46,485 nucleotides of DNA from Vulcanibacillus modesticaldus. GTDB taxonomy: Bacteria > Bacillota > Bacilli > Tepidibacillales > Tepidibacillaceae. The DNA lies in NCBI RefSeq assembly GCF_001730235.1, contig NZ_MIJF01000008.1, positions 1 to 46,485 of the forward strand. The letters run 5' to 3'. The notes beneath the pieces were generated by a model, which had not been told where the DNA came from, ran no database searches, and was given only the letters and a program-made list of their open reading frames with translations. A program made the position numbers and the translations under genes. Shown one piece after another: positions 26,964-34,554 of this stretch (position 1 is the stretch's first letter; every line of letters starts with the position of its first letter).

Positions 26964-27806
26964 TTGAGAGAAATTCATATTGATAGAATCGTTGATGCTG
27001 TATCCAAAATGGTTCAAACTGCTAACTTTGATTTAGGTGGAGATGTAGAAAATGCTTTTAAACAAGCACTAAATAAAGAAGAGTCTCCAACCGGTAGGGA
27101 TGTATTAAATCAACTCCTTGAAAATGTTGAGATTGCACGCACAGAAAGGGTTCCTATCTGTCAAGATACTGGTTTTGCGGTGTTTATTGTGGAGTTAGGA
27201 CAAGATGTTCATATTGTTGGTGGAAATCTAAATGATGCTATAAATGAAGGTGTTAGAAGGGGGTATAAAGAAGGGTATCTTCGCAAATCGATTGTAGGTC
27301 ACCCTTTAGAGAGAAAAAATACTGGTGATAATACCCCAGCTATTATCCATATCGAACTAGTTGAAGGTGATCAGCTGAAGATCCATATGTCTGCAAAAGG
27401 TGGAGGCAGTGAGAATATGTCTTTTCTTAAAATGCTGAAGCCATCAGATGGTGTTGAAGGTGTTAAGGATTTTATCATTGAATGTGTAAAAACTGCAGGA
27501 CCAAATCCTTGTCCACCTATTGTTGTTGGGGTAGGTATTGGAGGAACGTTTGAAAAGGCAGCATATTTAGCTAAGAAATCATTATTTAGAGAAATTGGAA
27601 AGAGGAGCAAATTGCCAGAAATAGCTGAGTTAGAAGAAGAGTTACTAGAAAAAATCAATAAGCTAGGAATTGGTCCGCAAGGTATGGGAGGAAGGACGAC
27701 AGCGTTAGATGTTCATATAGAAATTTATCCAGCTCACATAGCATCACTTCCAGTTGCAGTTAATATTAACTGTCATGCCGGAAGACATAAAGAGGTTATT
27801 TTATAA
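26964..27806 (+). CDS. Class I fumarase, alpha subunit
   Basis: One half of a two-subunit, oxygen-sensitive iron-sulfur fumarate hydratase that converts fumarate to malate. The three likely cluster Cys are in VPICQDTGF (about residues 58-66), GPNPCPP (about 175-181) and NINCHAGRH (about 265-273). The TTG at 26964 is chosen because GGAGGG lies 6 nt upstream and the product then starts MREIHIDRI, as in the family; a GTG at 26949 overlaps the ribosome site. 280 residues. It has its own transcription unit after the mdh terminator, and the beta subunit follows after 93 nt. Confidence 0.93.
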   Translation: MREIHIDRIVDAVSKMVQTANFDLGGDVENAFKQALNKEESPTGRDVLNQLLENVEIARTERVPICQDTGFAVFIVELGQDVHIVGGNLNDAINEGVRRGYKEGYLRKSIVGHPLERKNTGDNTPAIIHIELVEGDQLKIHMSAKGGGSENMSFLKMLKPSDGVEGVKDFIIECVKTAGPNPCPPIVVGVGIGGTFEKAAYLAKKSLFREIGKRSKLPEIAELEEELLEKINKLGIGPQGMGGRTTALDVHIEIYPAHIASLPVAVNINCHAGRHKEVIL

Positions 27807-27899
27807 ATTATTGGATTATATTATCGTATTGTTGGTTAGGATCATTACTATTTTAAAAGTATATCAATAAGGATTTTCCGATTAAAAGGGGGAGAAAAT

Positions 27900-28454
27900 A
27901 TGGCAAAGGTATATTTAACAACTCCAGTTTCTGCAGAAGAGATTTCTAAATTAAAAGCTGGTGATCAAGTATATATTTCAGGTGTAATCTATACCGCTAG
28001 AGATGCAGCTCATAAAAGATTGGTAGAATTGGTTGAGCAGTGTAAGGAACTTCCATTTGACATAAAGGATCAGCTGATTTATTTTGTTGGCCCAACTCCG
28101 GCTAAACCAGGTAAAGTAATAGGATCCGCAGGTCCTACTACTAGCTATCGGATGGATAAATATTCACCAACATTATTAGATTTAGGATTGCGTGGAATGA
28201 TTGGAAAAGGTGGTAGGAGTCAAGAAGTAAAGGACTCTATGATTAAGAATAAAGCGGTATATATGGCTGCAGTTGGTGGTGCAGGTGCATTAATTGCTAA
28301 AAGAATCAAAAAAGCCGAAGTGATTGCATATGAAGATTTAGGTCCTGAAGCTATCAGAAAGTTAGAAGTTGAGAACTTTCCAGTGATCGTAATCAATGAT
28401 GTTCATGGTAATGACTTATATCTCCAAGGTGCTGAAAAATATCGAAAATACTAA
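27900..28454 (+). CDS. Class I fumarase, beta subunit
   Basis: 184 residues, the second half of the two-subunit Fe-S hydro-lyase. It carries the family signature VIGSAGPTTSYRMDKYSP (about 76-93), GLRGMIGKGGRS and the C-terminal YEDLGPEAIRKLEVENFPVI stretch. GGGGGAG lies 5 nt before the ATG. Tartrate dehydratase has the same fold and subunit layout, but location next to citZ-icd-mdh argues for fumarase. No clear terminator follows before the oppA1 promoter. Confidence 0.93.
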   Translation: MAKVYLTTPVSAEEISKLKAGDQVYISGVIYTARDAAHKRLVELVEQCKELPFDIKDQLIYFVGPTPAKPGKVIGSAGPTTSYRMDKYSPTLLDLGLRGMIGKGGRSQEVKDSMIKNKAVYMAAVGGAGALIAKRIKKAEVIAYEDLGPEAIRKLEVENFPVIVINDVHGNDLYLQGAEKYRKY

Positions 28455-28521
28455 TGTATCAAGTGTTTTGAGAGATTTAATTATGCGAAAATTATTAAAA
28501 AATATAATTTTTTAAAAAACA

Positions 28522-28555
28522 TCTATTCAGAATATTTAATCTATGTTATTATATA
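28522..28555 (+). promoter_or_regulatory. oppA1 promoter with CodY-like box
   Basis: A 26-nt block from 28523 is repeated before oppA2 (30634). TTCAGA (28526-28531) and TTATAT (28549-28554) give a 17-nt spaced promoter. TCTATTCAGAATATT (28522-28536) matches the CodY consensus AATTTTCWGAAAATT at 11 of 15 positions. The core TTCAGAA is exact. CodY is a known regulator of peptide uptake in Bacillales, so its use here is a reasonable inference. Confidence 0.5.
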
Positions 28556-28611
28556 CAACAAGTAGGATAATTATATAATTTAAAATCATTTTGTAGAATA
28601 ATTTAGTAGAA

Positions 28612-28632
28612 GGGGATTAGAATCTAGTCCCC
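28612..28632 (+). other. Stem-loop in the oppA1 leader
   Basis: GGGGATTAG (28612-28620) pairs with CTAGTCCCC (28624-28632) over 9 bp with one G-U and loop AAT. No pure T-run follows (AAATATCTTATTTTC). It lies in the 366-nt gap between fumarase and oppA1, downstream of the mapped promoter. It may be a leaky terminator or an RNA structure of the leader. Confidence 0.45.
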
Positions 28633-28677
28633 AAATATCTTATTTTCATAAATAACCTGTAGATTATTGGTAGATTT

Positions 28678-28695
28678 AATTAACAGAAAATTAAG
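28678..28695 (+). repeat. 18-nt leader repeat, copy 1
   Basis: AATTAACAGAAAATTAAG occurs here, 125 nt before oppA1, and again at 30815-30832, 145 nt before oppA2. The surrounding leader is otherwise largely diverged. Confidence 0.6.
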
Positions 28696-28765
28696 AATAC
28701 AAATAATGTTCACTAGATTATCATTTGGTTTTATTTAGAGGTAGTAATAACTTTATTATGGTGTT

Positions 28766-28787
28766 AAAGGTTGATGAATCAACCTTT
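28766..28787 (+). promoter_or_regulatory. RBS-proximal hairpin of oppA1
   Basis: AAAGGTTGA pairs with TCAACCTTT around a 4-nt loop, 33 nt before the ATG. oppA2 has an equivalent hairpin (30912-30932) with the same GGTTG/CAACC core but a different loop. This looks like a conserved mRNA structure. Confidence 0.4.
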
Positions 28788-28820
28788 GCAATAAATTATT
28801 AAAATACAAGGGGGAAAATT

Positions 28821-30482
28821 ATGAAAAAGACTAGCAAATGGTTAGTATTATTTCTTGCTATTGTAATCGTAGCAAGCGTTGGTCTAGTTGCTTGTGGTAC
28901 AGATACTAGCGACGAACCTACAGAACAAAGTTCAACATCTGGTACTACTGACAAAGATAAGCCAGCTGTTGAACAAAAATTAAGATTAAATGCTCGTACT
29001 GAACCACCAAGTTTGGATCCAGGTACAGCAACTGATAGTACTTCCTTCGAAATTTTACGTGTTCTTATGGAAGGTCTAGTACGTCTAGATAAGAATGGTC
29101 AAGTTACAAAAGGTTCAGGTATGGCTAAGGATTGGAAAGTAAGTGATGATCAATTAACTTACACTTTCTACCTAAAAGATGACATCTACTGGAGCAATGG
29201 TGACCCAGTAACTGCTCAAGATTTTGAGTATGCTTGGAAACGTGTTTTAAACCCTGAGACTGCAGCTGACTACGCTTACCAACTTTACTATTTAAAGAAT
29301 GGTGAAGCTTATAATAATGGTGAAGCTACTGCTGACGAAGTAGGAGTTAAAGCTTTAGATGATAAGACTTTAGAAGTTGTACTAGAAGCACCAACTCCGT
29401 ACTTCTTACAATTAACTGCATTTGGTACTTTATATCCAGTTAATAAAAATGTTGTAGAATCAAATCCAAACTGGGCTGCTGATGCATCAACTTATGTAAG
29501 TAATGGTCCATTTAAGTTAGCTAGCTGGGAACATGATTCTGAAGTAGTTGTTACTAAAAATGAAAATTACTGGAATAAGGATGAAGTTAAGTTAGATGAG
29601 ATTAGCTGGGTAATGGTTAACGACGATAACACTGCATATCAATTATTCTTAAATAAAGAAATTGATATTGATGCAGCTCCACAAGAGTTAACGTATGAAT
29701 TAATTCAAAAGGGAGAAGCAACATCAACTCCAATCTTAGGTACTTATATGTACTTATTTAACACCCAAGATGAAATCTTTAAAAACAAGAATATTCGTAA
29801 AGCATTCTCAATAGCAATCGACCGTGATGCGATTGTAAATCAAGTAACTAAAGGTGGACAAATACCAGCATACGGATTTGTACCTCCAGGATCTTCACCA
29901 GACATGGGAGTTGACTTCCGTGAATATAACGGAGATCTTATTCCAGATGTAAGTGAAGCTAAGAAATACCTAGAGTTAGGTATGAAAGAGTTAGGACTTA
30001 CAGAATTACCAACAATTACTCTTTCTTACAACACAAGTGAAGGGCACAAAAAGATCGCTCAAGCTATCCAAGCAATGTGGAAAGATAACTTAGGTGTAGA
30101 AGTAGAATTATCCAACCAAGAGTGGAAAGTTTACCTAGAGACTATCGATGCAGGAGAATTCCAAATCGGTCGTTATGGATGGTTGGGTGACTACATGGAT
30201 CCAATGACATTCATGGATATGTGGGTAACAGGTGGAGGAAACAATGGAGCGCATTATAGTAATCCAGAATATGATGCGTTAATTGAAAAAGCAAAATCCA
30301 CTGCTGACCAAAAGGTTCGTCTAGAAGCATTAGCTGAAGCTGAAAAGATTTTAATGGATGAAGCTGTTGTAGCACCAATTTACTTCTATACAAGAGTATT
30401 TATCCAACAAGACTATGTAAAAGGTGTAGTACGTCACGGTGACGGAGCAACTGACTTCACTTGGACATATATTGAGAAGTAA
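28821..30482 (+). CDS. oppA: Oligopeptide-binding lipoprotein (OppA-like, copy 1)
   Basis: Cell-surface solute-binding protein (SBP_bac_5 family) that feeds peptides to the OppBCDF transporter. 553 residues. The lipoprotein signal peptide spans about 1-24, with lipobox LVAC and lipidated Cys25. A Ser/Thr/Asp-rich linker follows to about residue 50, longer than in copy 2. The binding domain begins LRLNARTEPPSLDP and contains the family motif VTAQDFEYAWKRVLNP. GGGGGAAAATT precedes the ATG. A strong terminator follows, so this gene may be transcribed alone and in excess of the permeases. It shares a 195-bp identical block with copy 2. Confidence 0.93.
   Translation: MKKTSKWLVLFLAIVIVASVGLVACGTDTSDEPTEQSSTSGTTDKDKPAVEQKLRLNARTEPPSLDPGTATDSTSFEILRVLMEGLVRLDKNGQVTKGSGMAKDWKVSDDQLTYTFYLKDDIYWSNGDPVTAQDFEYAWKRVLNPETAADYAYQLYYLKNGEAYNNGEATADEVGVKALDDKTLEVVLEAPTPYFLQLTAFGTLYPVNKNVVESNPNWAADASTYVSNGPFKLASWEHDSEVVVTKNENYWNKDEVKLDEISWVMVNDDNTAYQLFLNKEIDIDAAPQELTYELIQKGEATSTPILGTYMYLFNTQDEIFKNKNIRKAFSIAIDRDAIVNQVTKGGQIPAYGFVPPGSSPDMGVDFREYNGDLIPDVSEAKKYLELGMKELGLTELPTITLSYNTSEGHKKIAQAIQAMWKDNLGVEVELSNQEWKVYLETIDAGEFQIGRYGWLGDYMDPMTFMDMWVTGGGNNGAHYSNPEYDALIEKAKSTADQKVRLEALAEAEKILMDEAVVAPIYFYTRVFIQQDYVKGVVRHGDGATDFTWTYIEK
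29274..29468 (+). repeat. 195-bp block identical in oppA1 and oppA2 (copy 1)
   Basis: This stretch of oppA1 is base-for-base identical to 31386-31580 in oppA2. The flanking coding sequence differs at many silent and some replacement sites. A second identical block starts at 29790 (92 nt). Confidence 0.85.
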
Positions 30483-30507
30483 AAATTAAATTAATTTACA
30501 AAATATA

Positions 30508-30550
30508 AAAATTGGGTGGTATGCATCTCAGCATACTACCCAATTTTTTT
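30508..30550 (+). terminator. Strong terminator after oppA1
   Basis: A stem of about 16 bp (arms ending GGTATGC and starting GCATACT, loop ATCTCA) with one G-U pair is followed by T7. A similar GGTATGC/GCATACC hairpin follows oppA2 but lacks the T-run. Confidence 0.9.
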
Positions 30551-30632
30551 AATTTTAATAGAATAAAATAGTAAAGTTTTAAAAATTTCTATTGGTATAA
30601 TGATAGCAAAAGTAAATTGGTTTATATAAAAT

Positions 30633-30665
30633 GCTATTCAGAATATTTAATCTATGTTAATATAT
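30633..30665 (+). promoter_or_regulatory. oppA2 promoter with CodY-like box
   Basis: This is the second copy of the 26-nt block found before oppA1, with TTCAGA (30637-30642) and a TAATAT/TATATA -10 region. The CodY-like core TTCAGAA is kept. It shows that oppA2 has its own promoter within the 495-nt gap. Confidence 0.5.
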
Positions 30666-30814
30666 ATCTAGTGTGCTTACTATAACCTGATAATTTTATT
30701 AATAAAATCCGGGAGTAATATTTTCTACTTGTTATATTTTATGTAACCTAGTATAATCCTAGTATATCGTTATTAAATTTTTTAGCTTATAATTCAAAAT
30801 ATTAAGAGAATCGC

Positions 30815-30832
30815 AATTAACAGAAAATTAAG
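30815..30832 (+). repeat. 18-nt leader repeat, copy 2
   Basis: AATTAACAGAAAATTAAG, identical to 28678-28695. Between the oppA2 promoter and this repeat I see only AT-rich sequence and a short CTAGTATAATCCTAG imperfect palindrome. Confidence 0.6.
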
Positions 30833-30911
30833 GAAATACATAAGCGATTTAATTTTAGACGCTTTTATAAAAGATGTAATTATTTTAGCTAAAAAATACC
30901 ATATTAAGTAA

Positions 30912-30932
30912 TAAGGTTGTTTTACAACCTTA
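30912..30932 (+). promoter_or_regulatory. RBS-proximal hairpin of oppA2
   Basis: TAAGGTTGT pairs with ACAACCTTA around a TTT loop, 45 nt before the ATG. Its GGTTG/CAACC core is shared with the oppA1 hairpin. Confidence 0.4.
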
Positions 30933-30977
30933 ATATAAACTCACACATATTACACAATACTTAAGGGGGACATCATT

Positions 30978-32594
30978 ATGAGAAAGACTAGCAAATGGTT
31001 ATTGCTGATTCTCACTATCATAGTGGCATCAAGTATTACGCTTGTTGCTTGCGGTAGTGGAACCAGTGAAGATGAAGCAACAGAACAAGTGCTAAGGTTA
31101 AACGCACGCACCGAACCACCAAGTTTGGATCCAGCAACAGCTTCAGATAGTACTTCTTTCGAAATTTTGCGTGTTTTGATGGAAGGACTAGTTCGTTTGG
31201 ATAAAGATGGAAAAGTTCAACAAGGTTCCGGTATGGCTGAAAGCTGGGAAATAAGTGATGATCAATTAACTTACACTTTCTATATTAAAGATAATGTATT
31301 TTGGAGCAATGGTGATCCAGTAACTGCTCAAGATTTTGAGTATGCTTGGAAGCGTGTATTAAATCCAGATACTGCAGCTGACTATGCTTACCAACTTTAC
31401 TATTTAAAGAATGGTGAAGCTTATAATAATGGTGAAGCTACTGCTGACGAAGTAGGAGTTAAAGCTTTAGATGATAAGACTTTAGAAGTTGTACTAGAAG
31501 CACCAACTCCGTACTTCTTACAATTAACTGCATTTGGTACTTTATATCCAGTTAATAAAAATGTTGTAGAATCAAATCCAGATTGGGCTGCTGACGCATC
31601 AACTTACGTAAGTAATGGTCCATTTACTTTAGAAACTTGGGAACATGATTCTGAAGTAATTGTTAAAAAGAATGAGGATTATTGGAATAAAGATGCTGTT
31701 AAGTTAAGCGAGATTAGCTGGGTAATGGTTAATGACAGCAATACTGCGTATCAATTATTCTTAAATAATGAAATTGATATTGATTCAGCTCCACAAGAGT
31801 TAACATATGAATTAATTCAAAAGGGAGAAGCAACATCAACTCCAATCTTAGGTACTTACATGTATGTATTTAATACTCAAGATGAAATCTTTAAAAACAA
31901 AAATATTCGTAAAGCATTCTCAATAGCAATCGACCGTGATGCGATTGTAAATCAAGTAACTAAAGGTGGACAAATACCAGCATACGGATTTGTGCCTCCA
32001 GGATCTTCACCAGACATGGGAGTTGACTTCCGTGAATATAACGGCAATCTTATCCCAGATGTAAGTGAAGCTAAGAAATACCTAGAGCTTGGTTTAAAAG
32101 AGTTAGGACTTACAGAATTACCAACGGTTACAATTTCATATAACACCAGCGAAGGACATAAAAAGATTGCGGAAGCTATCCAAGCAATGTGGAAACAAAA
32201 CCTAGGTGTTGACGTTGAATTAACAAATCAAGAATGGAAAGTTTTCCTAGAAACTTTAAACTCTGGCGATTACCAAATTGGCCGTCATGGTTGGTTAGGT
32301 GACTACATGGATCCAATGACTTTCTTGGATATGTACGTAACTGGTGGTAGAAATAACAGTCCTAAGTATAGCAATCCTGAATACGATGCTTTAATTGAAA
32401 AAGCAAAATCCACTGCTGATCAAAAGGTTCGCCTAGAAGCATTATCTAAGGCAGAAAAAATCCTATTGGATGATATGGCTGTTGCGCCTATCTACTTCTA
32501 TACAAGAGTTTATATCCAACAAGACTATGTAAAAGGAGTTGTACGTCACGGAGACGGAGCAACTGACTATACTTGGGCATATATTGAAAAGTAA
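30978..32594 (+). CDS. Oligopeptide-binding lipoprotein (OppA-like, copy 2)
   Basis: 538 residues, a close paralogue of the preceding gene along its whole length. The signal peptide spans about residues 1-24 with lipobox LVAC and lipidated Cys25. The linker is about 15 residues shorter than in copy 1. The binding-domain start and the VTAQDFEYAWKRVLNP motif are kept. Replacements gather in the C-terminal third (for example MYVTGGRNNSPKYSNPEYD against MWVTGGGNNGAHYSNPEYD), which could shift peptide preference. AAGGGGG precedes the ATG. It lies 83 nt before oppB with a hairpin but no T-run between, so read-through into oppBCDF is likely. Confidence 0.92.
   Translation: MRKTSKWLLLILTIIVASSITLVACGSGTSEDEATEQVLRLNARTEPPSLDPATASDSTSFEILRVLMEGLVRLDKDGKVQQGSGMAESWEISDDQLTYTFYIKDNVFWSNGDPVTAQDFEYAWKRVLNPDTAADYAYQLYYLKNGEAYNNGEATADEVGVKALDDKTLEVVLEAPTPYFLQLTAFGTLYPVNKNVVESNPDWAADASTYVSNGPFTLETWEHDSEVIVKKNEDYWNKDAVKLSEISWVMVNDSNTAYQLFLNNEIDIDSAPQELTYELIQKGEATSTPILGTYMYVFNTQDEIFKNKNIRKAFSIAIDRDAIVNQVTKGGQIPAYGFVPPGSSPDMGVDFREYNGNLIPDVSEAKKYLELGLKELGLTELPTVTISYNTSEGHKKIAEAIQAMWKQNLGVDVELTNQEWKVFLETLNSGDYQIGRHGWLGDYMDPMTFLDMYVTGGRNNSPKYSNPEYDALIEKAKSTADQKVRLEALSKAEKILLDDMAVAPIYFYTRVYIQQDYVKGVVRHGDGATDYTWAYIEK
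31386..31580 (+). repeat. 195-bp block identical in oppA1 and oppA2 (copy 2)
   Basis: Partner of 29274-29468, with no difference in 195 positions. Confidence 0.85.
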
Positions 32595-32615
32595 TAGTGT
32601 TGACATCTGTGGGTT

Positions 32616-32641
32616 AGGGGTATGCTTGTTTGCATACCTCT
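32616..32641 (+). other. Intercistronic stem-loop between oppA2 and oppB
   Basis: AGGGGTATGC (32616-32625) pairs with GCATACCTCT (32632-32641) with one G-U and a 6-nt loop. No T-run follows. It may protect the oppA2 mRNA end after processing or lower downstream expression. Confidence 0.55.
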
Positions 32642-32677
32642 AGCACCCTCTTGATGCCCATTTAATAATGGAGGTGT

Positions 32678-33613
32678 ATGTTATTGTTAAAGTTTATTTT
32701 ACGTCGTTTAGGGATGTTAGTAGTCACTTTATGGGTTATTGTTACTTTAACATTCTTTTTGATGCACGCAATTCCAGGTGACCCTTTTTCCAAGGAAGGT
32801 AGAATGCCGGAAGCTACTAAAGAGAATTTAATGAAATATTATGGATTGGACAAGTCGTTACCAGAACAATATGTTTCTTATCTGATAAAATTAACAAAAT
32901 TTGATTTAGGACCATCTTATTTTTCGAAGACCCAGTCAGTTAATGATATAATTGCGAATAATTTTCCAGTGTCTGCAAGACTTGGGATACAAGCTTTAAC
33001 TATTGCTGTAATGTTTGGGGTTGCTTTAGGGACAGTTGCTGCACTAAAACATAATAGTGCACTAGACTATACAGCAATGGTTATAGCAGTTTTGGGGGTA
33101 TCCGTTCCTAACATTGTATTAGCTCCCCTCTTAATTAACGTTTTTTCTGTAAAATTGGGATGGTTTCCTATTGCAAGATGGGGAACATTTGCTCATACAG
33201 TACTTCCTGCAACTGCATTAGGAGTACAAGCAATGGCTGTTATTGCTCGTTTAATGAGATCAAATATGTTAGAAGTATTGGGACAAGACTACATTAGGAC
33301 TGCAAGAGCAAAAGGTCTAAGTCAATTTGCCGTGGTATGGAGACATACCATTAGAAATGCGATAATGCCAGTTATAACTATTTTGGGACCTTTAACTGCT
33401 GCATTGTTAACAGGTACATTTGTTGTAGAGCAAATCTTTGCTATCCCTGGAATGGGTAAATACTTCGTTAAAAGTGTTAATAATCGGGACTATCCGGTTA
33501 TCTTAGGTACGACAATCTTCTACAGTGCTGTACTTGTTACTGCTAACTTTTTAGTTGATGTCGCTTATGGGTTAATTGACCCTAGAATTAAGGTTGGAGT
33601 AAGGGGTGAATAG
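32678..33613 (+). CDS. oppB: Oligopeptide ABC transporter permease OppB
   Basis: Inner-membrane permease with six predicted helices; the first follows FILRRLGMLVVTLWVIVTLT. 311 residues. The cytoplasmic coupling (EAA) loop is visible as DYIRTARAKGLSQFAVVWRH (about 206-225), and the tail ends DPRIKVGVRGE. The periplasmic segment after GDPF is typical of OppB/DppB. The ATG at 32678 is only 3 nt after GGAGG; a TTG at 32684 has better spacing and gives MLKFILRRLGML, so the true start may be there. oppB overlaps the possible GTG start of oppC. Confidence 0.93.
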   Translation: MLLLKFILRRLGMLVVTLWVIVTLTFFLMHAIPGDPFSKEGRMPEATKENLMKYYGLDKSLPEQYVSYLIKLTKFDLGPSYFSKTQSVNDIIANNFPVSARLGIQALTIAVMFGVALGTVAALKHNSALDYTAMVIAVLGVSVPNIVLAPLLINVFSVKLGWFPIARWGTFAHTVLPATALGVQAMAVIARLMRSNMLEVLGQDYIRTARAKGLSQFAVVWRHTIRNAIMPVITILGPLTAALLTGTFVVEQIFAIPGMGKYFVKSVNNRDYPVILGTTIFYSAVLVTANFLVDVAYGLIDPRIKVGVRGE

Positions 33614-33614
33614 G

Positions 33615-34538
33615 ATGCCGGAAATTACTAAAGAAATGTTTAGAAGAATTGAAGTAGACAAAAGTGAGGCTGAAGTTATAGCTCGACCTAGCATTAATTT
33701 CTGGCAAGATGCTTGGCGACGTTTAAAAATGAACAACCTTGCTATGTTTGGTTTAGGGCTAATTATCTTTTTAGTTGTAATGGCACTATTTGGTCCGTAT
33801 TTAGTCCCTTACACATATGATTTCCAAGTGCTAGAAGATCAAAACCAAGGAATATCTGCTGCACATTGGTTTGGTACTGACGATCTTGGAAGGGATATAT
33901 TTGTTCGTATTTGGAACGGGGGAAGAGTATCTCTATTAATCGGACTCATGGCTGCGCTTAGTGACTTGATCATTGGAGTTATATATGGTGGGTTATCTGG
34001 TTATCGTGGTGGAAAAATAGACCAATTAATGATGAGGATTGTAGACGTTCTATATGCTTTACCTTACTTACTAGTAGTTATCTTAATGATGGTAGTTATG
34101 GAAACACGTGGTATTATTACTATTATCATGGCTTTGGCAGCAACTGGTTGGGTTGGTATGGCACGTTTAGTTAGAGGTCAGATATTGCAATTGAAAGAAA
34201 TGGAATTTGTATTAGCAGCTAGAACCTTAGGTGCTAGTACTAAGCGGTTGTTATTTAAACATTTAATTCCAAATTCGATGGGACCAATTATCGTTAATAT
34301 GACTCTAACTGTTCCAAGTGCGATTTTTGCCGAAGCATTTTTGAGCTTTATCGGCTTGGGAGTACAAGCACCTTTAGCAAGTTGGGGGACAATGGTTAAT
34401 GAAGGTGTAGCTGTTATGTTATCCGGATACTGGTGGAGATTATTTTTCCCAGCAGTTATGATTTCCCTAACAATGTTCGCATTTAACGTGTTTGGCGATG
34501 GTCTACGCGATGCATTAGACCCTAAATTAAGAAAGTAA
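33615..34538 (+). CDS. oppC: Oligopeptide ABC transporter permease OppC
   Basis: Second permease, 307 residues from the ATG at 33615 (AAGGGGTG 6 nt upstream); a GTG at 33606 is inside the ribosome site. The long cytoplasmic N-terminus with NFWQDAWRRLKMNNLAMFG is typical of OppC. The first helix follows (about 44-64), then HWFGTDDLGRDIFVRI, and the EAA loop EFVLAARTLGASTKRLLFKH (about 196-215). The C-terminus is DGLRDALDPKLRK. It starts 1 nt after the oppB stop. Confidence 0.94.
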   Translation: MPEITKEMFRRIEVDKSEAEVIARPSINFWQDAWRRLKMNNLAMFGLGLIIFLVVMALFGPYLVPYTYDFQVLEDQNQGISAAHWFGTDDLGRDIFVRIWNGGRVSLLIGLMAALSDLIIGVIYGGLSGYRGGKIDQLMMRIVDVLYALPYLLVVILMMVVMETRGIITIIMALAATGWVGMARLVRGQILQLKEMEFVLAARTLGASTKRLLFKHLIPNSMGPIIVNMTLTVPSAIFAEAFLSFIGLGVQAPLASWGTMVNEGVAVMLSGYWWRLFFPAVMISLTMFAFNVFGDGLRDALDPKLRK

Positions 34539-34554
34539 TGGAGGAGAATGTATT

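Noticed and set aside
28555-28820. T-box or other known riboswitch in the oppA1 leader
   Set aside because: No T-box sequence or antiterminator pattern and no recognised aptamer motif could be found by eye in this or the oppA2 leader.
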